A DNA stretch of 6,009 bases from contig JAGHCZ010000067.1 of the NCBI GenBank assembly GCA_021160205.1, forward strand, positions 1 through 6,009, given 5' to 3'. The stretch comes from Nitrososphaerota archaeon. Lineage in GTDB: Archaea; Thermoproteota; Nitrososphaeria_A; Caldarchaeales; Wolframiiraptoraceae. Position numbers and translations under genes: made by a program. The notes below the pieces were generated by a model. The model searched no databases and was not told the origin of the DNA. It saw nothing but the letters and a program-made list of their open reading frames with translations. Positions 1 through 4,615 of this stretch are shown piece by piece (the stretch's first letter is position 1; every line of letters begins with the position of its first letter).

Positions 1-444
1 ACCGAAAAGGTGATCATGAACTGCTATATGCATTACGACGTAGAGAAGTGGAATTTGAAGCCTATGAGGGAACTCGCGGTGTACATAGCTTCATCGCTCG
101 GCTACCATCTCCCAGTGAATAAGGCAATAGTAGGCGACGCGGCCTTCGCCCATGAATCCGGAATACACTTACACGGAATCTCGAAGCTTCCGTTAACCTA
201 TGAGGTGTTTCCGCCTGAATTAGTCGGCCAGAGAAGGTCGATAGTGATTGGGAAGAGATCTGGGAGACATGGAATAAAGCTTAAGCTCGAGGAGATCTTA
301 GGAGAGAGAATCGATGACAAAGATCCGAGGCTCATGAACCTAATCGAGTTGGTCTCCTATGAGTTCTCGGCCAAGGATAGGAGATATCCGATAGGGGAAC
401 AGGAATTCAAGCTCCTAGCTAAGAGAGCGGGATTCGAGGTGTAA
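1..444 (+). CDS. C-terminal part of a homocitrate / 2-isopropylmalate synthase family enzyme (5' end outside window)
   Basis: The frame is open from base 1, so this is the last 147 residues of a longer gene. Enzymes of this family condense acetyl-CoA with a 2-oxoacid (2-oxoglutarate, 2-oxoisovalerate, pyruvate or oxaloacetate). The signature AFAHESGIHLHG (HESGIH at residues 51-56 of the visible part) is followed by PELVGQRRS and IVIGKRSGRH (72-90), the usual run after the TIM barrel; the first His of HESGIH corresponds to the family's catalytic His. The protein ends about 90 residues after HESGIH, so it lacks the regulatory LeuA dimer domain of feedback-controlled isopropylmalate synthases and resembles NifV/homocitrate-synthase-type enzymes in architecture. 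The next gene, 75 bp downstream on the same strand, is an isocitrate/homoisocitrate dehydrogenase homologue. That suggests homocitrate synthase or a Re-citrate synthase, but substrate cannot be fixed because the substrate-binding barrel lies outside the window. The family call is firm; the substrate is open. Confidence 0.88.
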   Translation, partial: TEKVIMNCYMHYDVEKWNLKPMRELAVYIASSLGYHLPVNKAIVGDAAFAHESGIHLHGISKLPLTYEVFPPELVGQRRSIVIGKRSGRHGIKLKLEEILGERIDDKDPRLMNLIELVSYEFSAKDRRYPIGEQEFKLLAKRAGFEV

Positions 445-508
445 GAAAAAACCTAAAAGCCTAGTTGCAGCGGTTAAATCCTAAAAATCTCCTGAAAATT
501 TGTTTGAA

Positions 509-514
509 AGGTGA
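509..514 (+). promoter_or_regulatory. Shine-Dalgarno AGGTGA deciding the dehydrogenase start
   Basis: AGGTGA matches the archaeal 16S 3' end and lies 5 nt before ATG 520. It overlaps the alternative GTG at 511, so ATG 520 is the better start. Confidence 0.6.
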
Positions 515-519
515 AAGAG

Positions 520-1551
520 ATGGGTAAGAAAGCCGCCATCATTAAGGGAGATGGAACGGGACCCGAGCTCGCCGAAGCCGCCCTCAAAGTGGTCGAAGCC
601 GTCGGGACCAACGTAGAGCTGATCACGGTAGACGCGGGATATGAGTGGTGGCTTAAGCACGGAGGAGATACTCTCATACCGAGGGAGACTTGGGAAATTT
701 TGGAGCAAGTGGACGCCGTTTTGAAGGCGCCGACGACGACCCCGCCGGATATAAAGCACCTCAAAAGCGTGGCCGTAAGCATCAGACAGAGATTCGACCT
801 CTACGCGAACATCAGGCCCATAAAGACCTTCGGAGGCTTGAAGGGGAGGCTGGGTCCCGTCGATTTAATATGCGTAAGAGAGGCGACTGAGGGCTTATAC
901 AGCGGAATAGATTTGAGGATAACCCGAGATGTGGCGATCGCGATAAGAAAAATTTCCAAGAGGCAATCCTTGAGGGTCGCTCGGAAGGCATTTGAGATAG
1001 CGAGGGAGAATAATTGGGATAAGATAATCGCCGTGACTAAGAGGAATATAATGAAGGAATGTGACGGGGTGTTCATCGAGGCGGTTGAAGAAGTATCAAA
1101 AGATTTTCCGGAAATAACGTGGAGCGAGTATTTCATCGATAACTTGGCGCAGCAATTGGTAAAAAATCATCAAAGATTCAACCACTCGGTCATCCTCGGA
1201 ACGAATCTTTTCATGGACATAATCAGCGAAGAAGCCGCCGCGCTCGTAGCAAGCATCGGAATGGTTTATTCCGCCAACATGGGAGACGACTACGCCATGT
1301 TCGAGCCTGCTCACGGAAGCGCCCCGAAATATAAGGGGATGAACAAGGTCAATCCTACTGCGACCATTCTATCCACGGCTTGGATGCTCGGGTACCTCGG
1401 CGAGAAGGATAAGATGAACGCGATCTTCAAGGCCACCGAAGAAGTGATAGCGGAAGGGAAAAAAGTTACTTATGATCTCGGCGGAAATGCTTCGACCTCG
1501 GAAATGGCTGAGGCGATCGCGGAAAAGGCCAAGAAAATAATTGGAGAATAG
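520..1551 (+). CDS. NAD(P)-dependent isocitrate/homoisocitrate dehydrogenase family protein, NADP-type residues
   Basis: 343 residues; oxidative decarboxylation of a 2-hydroxy-3-carboxy acid, cytosolic. GDGTGPE lies at 10-16. Using E. coli Icd as guide, substrate residues map to S83 (Ser113), R89 (Arg119), R99 (Arg129), R120 (Arg153), Y127 (Tyr160), K174 (Lys230), D207 (Asp283), D233 (Asp307) and E237 (Asp311); Asn115 is replaced by A85. The coenzyme loop HGSAPKYKGMNKVNP (265-279) carries K270, Y271 and V277, matching the NADP determinants Lys344, Tyr345 and Val351. Y318 matches Tyr391, but Arg395 is replaced by Gly in a DLGG segment typical of NAD enzymes. Ser at the Ser113 position favours isocitrate-like substrates over isopropylmalate. 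The length is well below the roughly 400+ residues of bacterial-type NADP-Icd and close to IPMDH/HICDH size. ATG 520 was chosen over GTG 511 (three codons earlier) because of the Shine-Dalgarno. It probably forms an operon with the preceding synthase, and converges on the next gene with a 12 bp gap. Family certain; exact substrate uncertain. Confidence 0.9.
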   Translation: MGKKAAIIKGDGTGPELAEAALKVVEAVGTNVELITVDAGYEWWLKHGGDTLIPRETWEILEQVDAVLKAPTTTPPDIKHLKSVAVSIRQRFDLYANIRPIKTFGGLKGRLGPVDLICVREATEGLYSGIDLRITRDVAIAIRKISKRQSLRVARKAFEIARENNWDKIIAVTKRNIMKECDGVFIEAVEEVSKDFPEITWSEYFIDNLAQQLVKNHQRFNHSVILGTNLFMDIISEEAAALVASIGMVYSANMGDDYAMFEPAHGSAPKYKGMNKVNPTATILSTAWMLGYLGEKDKMNAIFKATEEVIAEGKKVTYDLGGNASTSEMAEAIAEKAKKIIGE

Positions 1552-1563
1552 TATGCTTGAGGG

Positions 1564-1944
1564 TTAGATTTTCTCGACCTCCACCTTGACCTCTTCTCCG
1601 CTCTTAACTTTCTTTAGACCTCCGAGCCCTTCCACGACCTCCCCGAGAGATTTGACCTCGCTATACGCCCTCGGCTCGCTTCCCCTGCTCACCGGAGTCG
1701 GCCCGAAGAACAGGCACAGCGAATTCCCCTCGGGCCAGTACGCCACTTCACCTACCTTCATCAAGGTTTTCTCTCCCTTTAGGTTCAACTTCGCCGGAAG
1801 CTCGAAGTATACCTCGTCTCCCCATCGATTAGCTTCGGAGGTAAATGGAGATTTCTCGGCGAGATTCTTTAGTTCATCGACTTCTTCGAGGACGCAGACG
1901 ACCCTTACTCCGCCGCTGAACTCCAACTTTACCCGGTAAGGCAT
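1564..1944 (-). CDS. Cyclophilin-like protein of the TM1367/DUF369 type
   Basis: 126 residues from ATG 1944. The central block VGEVAYWPEGNSLCLFFGP (64-82), then PTPVSRGSEPRA (82-93) and a closing GEVV, is the recognisable signature of the small archaeal/bacterial cyclophilin-like beta-barrel family typified by TM1367. WGDEVYFELP (41-50) is the conserved strand before it. These proteins share the cyclophilin fold but are not established peptidyl-prolyl isomerases, and their role is unknown. No signal peptide or membrane segment is visible, and the C-terminus is Lys/Glu-rich. A GTG at 1953 would add three residues (MIH); ATG 1944 is preferred because GTGAT, overlapping that GTG, can act as a weak Shine-Dalgarno. 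It lies 31 bp downstream of the alpha/beta hydrolase on the same strand, so the two are probably co-transcribed, although nothing in either sequence links them functionally. Confidence 0.85.
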   Translation of the reverse strand: MPYRVKLEFSGGVRVVCVLEEVDELKNLAEKSPFTSEANRWGDEVYFELPAKLNLKGEKTLMKVGEVAYWPEGNSLCLFFGPTPVSRGSEPRAYSEVKSLGEVVEGLGGLKKVKSGEEVKVEVEKI

Positions 1945-1975
1945 ATGAATCACGTGAGAAAAGCTTCGAGTGTTT

Positions 1976-2770
1976 TTAAGTTTTCAAGATGAACTTCTTT
2001 ATCTCTCGGATAACTTGATCCGCTGCTTCCGAGTGCGGTGAGTGCCCCGCTCCATCGATGACAACGAGCCTGCTTCCAGGTATTGCGCGGCTCAGCTTAA
2101 TCCCATCTTCAAGAGGGGTGAGCCTGTCGTCGGAGCCCCATATTATTAGGGTTGGAACTTGGATCTTCTGAAGCTCTTCGACGGGGATCGGCTTTGAGAT
2201 CGAGTCGAGAGAAGAGAGATAGGCTCTTCTAAAACTAGGATCACCTAGCATCCGCAGCGATTCCTCCAATCGCGCTTCATCCAATTTCCCAAGCCTCCCC
2301 AGCACACAGTCCCGATAAAATTTCTTCAAGCGCTCCATACTCCATTCTGCTCCCATGTATTGCCTGATCTTCGCCGCCGCGGTCCCGCTTAACCCAGCCG
2401 CGTCTTGCAGGATCAATCCCTCGATCTTCTCGAGGCATCTTAGACACGTTTTAAGAGCTATCATCCCGCCCATGGAGTGACCCACGAGGAACGCTGGGTG
2501 AAATTTTAGAGATTCCATGAAAGAGCAGATGAAATCGGAAAAATATTCTATGGTATAAGAAACTGCGGGCTTGTCTGATCGCCCGCATCCGGGTAGATCT
2601 ACTGCAACTACGTGGAAATCCCTCGATAAATCGCTTATTATCTCGGCCCAGCTTTCAATCGACCCTCCTAGGCCGTGGATCAGCAGTAATCTGGGTTTCG
2701 ACGCTTTCCCGGATTCTAGGTAATGAATTCTTAATCCGCGAATCTGCACAAATTTCTCCATCGACACCAT
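1976..2770 (-). CDS. Alpha/beta-fold hydrolase, substrate unknown
   Basis: 264 residues, a normal length for the single-domain family. The oxyanion-hole strand is LLLIHGLGGS (28-37), the nucleophile elbow is GHSMGG (97-102, Ser99), the acid lies in WGSDDRLTP (211-219, probably Asp215) and the base in GAGHSPH (240-246, His243). The catalytic triad is therefore complete and in order. VVAVDLPGCGRSDKP (54-68) is the usual strand-4/turn block. Residues about 125-200 form the helical cap that sets specificity; I cannot read a substrate from it. The sequence resembles the broad BioH/MenH/ring-cleavage hydrolase group, so ester, thioester or C-C hydrolysis are all possible. No signal peptide is seen, so it is cytosolic. 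The ATG at 2770 has GGGGA just upstream; an in-frame ATG at 2761 (residue 4) is the alternative. It is the first gene of a two-gene - strand unit with the cyclophilin-like gene and is divergent from the glycosylase gene. Confidence 0.9.
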   Translation of the reverse strand: MVSMEKFVQIRGLRIHYLESGKASKPRLLLIHGLGGSIESWAEIISDLSRDFHVVAVDLPGCGRSDKPAVSYTIEYFSDFICSFMESLKFHPAFLVGHSMGGMIALKTCLRCLEKIEGLILQDAAGLSGTAAAKIRQYMGAEWSMERLKKFYRDCVLGRLGKLDEARLEESLRMLGDPSFRRAYLSSLDSISKPIPVEELQKIQVPTLIIWGSDDRLTPLEDGIKLSRAIPGSRLVVIDGAGHSPHSEAADQVIREIKKFILKT

Positions 2771-2796
2771 TTTCCCCGGAGCTTTTGATAAGTCTT

Positions 2797-2808
2797 CCTA
2801 AAAATTAT
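2797..2808. promoter_or_regulatory. Candidate AT-rich promoter element in the hydrolase/glycosylase divergent region
   Basis: The 86 bp between the divergent starts is GC-rich except for one patch, CCTAAAAATTAT. Read on - it is ATAATTTTTAGG, centred about 33 bp before ATG 2770. Read on + it is TAAAAATTA, about 54 bp before ATG 2857. It could serve as TATA box for either gene. It is a weak match with no clear BRE. Confidence 0.3.
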
Positions 2809-2856
2809 CCAATAGGGTTAGATTCCCCCGGCTCCGCTCCCTGAAAACCCTTCGTA

Positions 2857-3489
2857 ATGCTTAAGGTGGAGAGAGCATTCCAATCTTACGTGGACGCGGA
2901 ATCAAAAGCCAGAAAACTTGGAAGCTTGAGAAAGCAAGTTGAACGCTGTAGAAAATGCTCTCTTTGGCGGGGGAGAAAGAACCCCGTGTTCGGCGAAGGG
3001 CCGGTGGATGCCGAGATAATGTTGATCGGCCTCGGGCCGGGGAGGCAGGAGGACCTTCAGGGGAGGCCGTTTGTCGGAGCGGCTGGAAAACTTCTGGATC
3101 AGCTGCTCGAGCTCGCTGGATTAAGAAGGGAGAAGGTCTATATCACAAATGTGATGAAGTGCTATCTTCCGGAGAATAGGGCGACCGAGGAGCAGATAAA
3201 AACCTGCACGCAATATCTCGATCAGCAATTAGAGATAATTCAGCCTCAGCTGATCATAACTCTCGGAAACGTCGCGACGAGCTATATTTTCGGGAAGTTC
3301 GGGTTAAAGCACGACTCGATGGAAAGGGTTCACGGAAAAATGTTTGAAATCTCAACTCTGCTCTTCCGAGCGCACGTCATCCCGATGTATCACCCCGCAT
3401 CCGCTCTCAGAAATCCTCCGCTCAGAGGTAGGTTGATTGAGGATTGGAGGGAGCTCGGCGCGAGGTTGAAGAAGTTGGGCTTGAGCTGA
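2857..3489 (+). CDS. Type-4-like uracil-DNA glycosylase with 4Fe-4S cluster, altered motif A
   Basis: 210 residues. Family-4 enzymes excise uracil from DNA to start base-excision repair. Cluster cysteines are C31 and C34 (CRKC), C102 (NVMKCYLPENR) and C117 (KTC), in the normal type-4 order. Motif A reads GLGPGRQEDLQGRPFVG (58-74), followed by AAGKLL; the family normally has GE(A/G)PG, whose Glu is the catalytic residue (E41 in Thermus thermophilus UDGa), and here it is Leu59. Motif B, MYHPASALRNP (177-187), keeps the His-Pro. Leu at this place recalls the GLAP motif of family-5 UDGb, but the rest is family 4. It could be inactive on uracil, use another residue, or have a different substrate. 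The N-terminus has about 30 residues before the first Cys (about 13 in my recollection of the Archaeoglobus enzyme), so a later start (GTG 2890 or TTG 2926) is possible. No good Shine-Dalgarno precedes ATG 2857. Family assignment firm, activity in doubt. Confidence 0.88.
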   Translation: MLKVERAFQSYVDAESKARKLGSLRKQVERCRKCSLWRGRKNPVFGEGPVDAEIMLIGLGPGRQEDLQGRPFVGAAGKLLDQLLELAGLRREKVYITNVMKCYLPENRATEEQIKTCTQYLDQQLEIIQPQLIITLGNVATSYIFGKFGLKHDSMERVHGKMFEISTLLFRAHVIPMYHPASALRNPPLRGRLIEDWRELGARLKKLGLS

Positions 3490-3500
3490 GTCGCGCTCAA

Positions 3501-3509
3501 ACTTAATAT
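3501..3509 (+). promoter_or_regulatory. TATA box for the first moaD-like gene (leaderless)
   Basis: CAAACTTAATAT (from 3498) fits an archaeal BRE plus TATA. It is centred about 29-30 bp before ATG 3535, which places the transcript start at or next to the start codon. No Shine-Dalgarno precedes the ATG, in agreement with a leaderless mRNA. Confidence 0.5.
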
Positions 3510-3534
3510 GTCGTTGAATTTTTGATGATTCGGG

Positions 3535-3816
3535 ATGAGGGTTAAGGTGAAGTTCTTCGCTATGCTCAGAGAGCTTCTCGGCAGAGGAGAAGAAGAATAT
3601 GAGCTAGAGGAAGGAGCTAGCATCAGAGATCTGTTATTCGATCACGTGCCCAAAAGACATGGAGAAATCTCGAGCTTATGGCTGGAGAGAATGGAGAGAC
3701 TCCTGAAGAGAAATGGAGGATACATACTCATCGTGAACGGCCATCGCGTTGATCTCGATCGAAAGCTGAGCAACGGCGACGTGGTCGCGGTTCTTCCGCC
3801 CGTCGGCGGGGGATAA
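3535..3816 (+). CDS. MoaD/ThiS/SAMP-family beta-grasp sulfur carrier
   Basis: 93 residues. The N-terminal strand MRVKVKFFAMLRELLG, the middle GASIRDLL, ILIVNGHRVD, and the ending LSNGDVVAVLPPVGGG are the canonical MoaD pattern. The protein ends in Gly-Gly, the residue pair that E1-like enzymes adenylate and convert to thiocarboxylate. As MoaD it would be the small subunit of molybdopterin synthase, giving its sulfur to precursor Z on MoaE. Archaeal homologues (SAMPs) may also be conjugated to lysines of other proteins. The Pro-Pro-(x)-Gly-Gly tail is the form usual in MoaE-binding MoaD. Its stop lies 3 bp from the convergent moaE stop, and it has its own TATA box, so it is transcribed separately from moaE. 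No E1/MoeB-like activating enzyme lies in the window. The family is clear; whether it serves molybdopterin, tRNA thiolation or protein modification is open. Confidence 0.87.
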   Translation: MRVKVKFFAMLRELLGRGEEEYELEEGASIRDLLFDHVPKRHGEISSLWLERMERLLKRNGGYILIVNGHRVDLDRKLSNGDVVAVLPPVGGG

Positions 3817-3819
3817 CTC

Positions 3820-4254
3820 TCACCCCGTTACCCAATATTCTCCCTTAGTTGTGAGCTCCTTTTTCCAGATAGCGGCTTCCTTCTTCATTCGCTCGACGGC
3901 CTGTCTAAGGGCTTTGAAAACCGCGTCTCTATGGGCGCCCGCTACGATTATGTAGACTATGTCGTCTCCGACCTCGAGCTCTCCGACGACGTGATGTATT
4001 CTGATGTCAACGACTCCGGGTTCTCGAAGGATTTCCTCGGCGATCTTCTTCAGGCTCCTCACCGCTTCCTCCTCGTACGCTTCTACTCGGAGCTTTTCCA
4101 CTTTCCCCCCATTTTTCGCGTCTCCTCTAACTATTCCGATGAAGCAGGAGATCGCTCCGGCCTTTGCGAGCTCAGGGTTCTCCCTAATCCTTCTCAATAG
4201 ATCGGTCAGAGTTATCTCGCCTTTCTCATGTATCCCAACGCTGTACTGCCCCAA
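3820..4254 (-). CDS. moaE: Molybdopterin synthase catalytic subunit MoaE
   Basis: 144 residues. MoaE, with thiocarboxylated MoaD, converts precursor Z (cPMP) to the dithiolene molybdopterin; in hyperthermophiles the product often carries tungsten. Conserved parts: GAISCFIGIVRG (33-44, Arg43), VEAYEEEA (57-64), VGELEVGDD (90-98), AHRDAVFKA (107-115, His108-Arg109) and MKKEAAIWKKE (123-133), where K124 and K131 match the catalytic Lys119 and Lys126 of E. coli MoaE, then GEYW. The start is TTG at 4254, since no ATG or GTG lies nearby and a stop codon is in frame only 6 nt upstream. An AGGAGG 10 nt upstream supports it. It is the second gene of a unit with the moaD-like gene at 4261-4524, in the same frame and separated by one TAG, so translation is probably coupled. 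Molybdo/tungstoenzymes are not seen in the window. Confidence 0.93.
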   Translation of the reverse strand: MGQYSVGIHEKGEITLTDLLRRIRENPELAKAGAISCFIGIVRGDAKNGGKVEKLRVEAYEEEAVRSLKKIAEEILREPGVVDIRIHHVVGELEVGDDIVYIIVAGAHRDAVFKALRQAVERMKKEAAIWKKELTTKGEYWVTG

Positions 4255-4260
4255 CTCGCT

Positions 4261-4524
4261 CTATCCTCCTATAGCCATGGTCACGACCAGTATCTCCTCT
4301 CCGGGATTAATGGGCTCGTGGAGCTTCCTCAAAACCGGAACGCCTCCGCAAATGAACGCGAATGAATCTAGGATAGATTCTTCAGGTGAACCCCGGAACC
4401 TCCTTTCCAAAAACTCGATCAAGTCGCAGTACCTAGATCCCTCGGGCAGCTCTATCACGTCAACTTCCTTGGAATCAAAGTATTCAGCAACCCTCCGCGG
4501 CACAAACCTCACTTTAACCCTCAT
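4261..4524 (-). CDS. Second, divergent MoaD/ThiS-family sulfur carrier, upstream of moaE
   Basis: 87 residues from ATG 4524. The N-terminal strand MRVKVRF is almost the same as that of the other carrier (18 of the first 21 bases identical), then the sequences diverge. LPEGSRYCDLIEFLERRF is the loop and helix usual after strand 2, and INPGEEILVVTMAIGG is the last strand, ending in Gly-Gly. This ending departs from the usual PPV(S/A)GG of MoaD. The partner MoaE follows immediately (6 nt between stop and TTG), so this copy is the more likely co-expressed MoaE partner despite its unusual tail; it could also be a SAMP/ThiS-like carrier. A TTG at 4539 would add five residues (MKNLT), but a TATA box 27 bp before ATG 4524 points to a leaderless mRNA starting at the ATG. 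One internal Cys lies in FICGGVPV. Confidence 0.8.
   Translation of the reverse strand: MRVKVRFVPRRVAEYFDSKEVDVIELPEGSRYCDLIEFLERRFRGSPEESILDSFAFICGGVPVLRKLHEPINPGEEILVVTMAIGG
4265..4270 (-). promoter_or_regulatory. Shine-Dalgarno of moaE inside the Gly-Gly codons of the upstream carrier gene
   Basis: On the - strand AGGAGG lies 10 nt before TTG 4254. The GGAGGA stretch is also the two final glycine codons of the upstream MoaD-like gene, directly before its TAG. It supports the non-ATG moaE start and coupled translation. Confidence 0.5.
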
Positions 4525-4546
4525 CGTCAAATTTTTCAAGCCAATG

Positions 4547-4556
4547 ATATTTAATT
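4547..4556 (-). promoter_or_regulatory. TATA box for the moaD-like/moaE unit (leaderless)
   Basis: On the - strand the sequence reads AATTAAATAT, preceded by an A-rich BRE-like AAACAATA. It is centred 27 bp before ATG 4524, the classical archaeal distance to the transcript start, and so supports that ATG. Confidence 0.55.
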
Positions 4557-4560
4557 ATTG

Positions 4561-4567
4561 TTTAAAA
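4561..4567 (+). promoter_or_regulatory. Possible TATA box for the HdrD-like gene
   Basis: TTTAAAA is centred about 52 bp before ATG 4616, which would give a leader of about 25 nt. No Shine-Dalgarno is seen in that leader, so the assignment is weak. It lies only 4 bp from the opposing TATA box of the moa unit. Confidence 0.33.
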
Positions 4568-4615
4568 TCGAAAACGAAAAAGCGGCGTAAAAGATGAATC
4601 ATCAACCTTAAAATA

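Noticed and set aside
474..1314. Several - strand open frames (up to 111 residues) under the dehydrogenase gene
   Set aside because: All are antisense to a complete gene with conserved catalytic residues; none shows a motif or start signal.
1586..1939. 117-residue + strand open frame opposite the cyclophilin-like gene
   Set aside because: Low-complexity Ser/Thr/Pro composition and antisense to a gene with a strong family block.
4252..4263. TAG between the carrier and moaE as a pyrrolysine or read-through codon
   Set aside because: The TAG directly follows the Gly-Gly that must be the free C-terminus of the carrier, and moaE has its own Shine-Dalgarno and TTG, so it is best read as an ordinary stop.
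4004..4597. 197-residue + strand open frame opposite moaE and the second carrier gene
   Set aside because: Ser/Thr/Pro-rich with no recognisable motif, and fully antisense to two genes with clear family signatures; it is a shadow frame.
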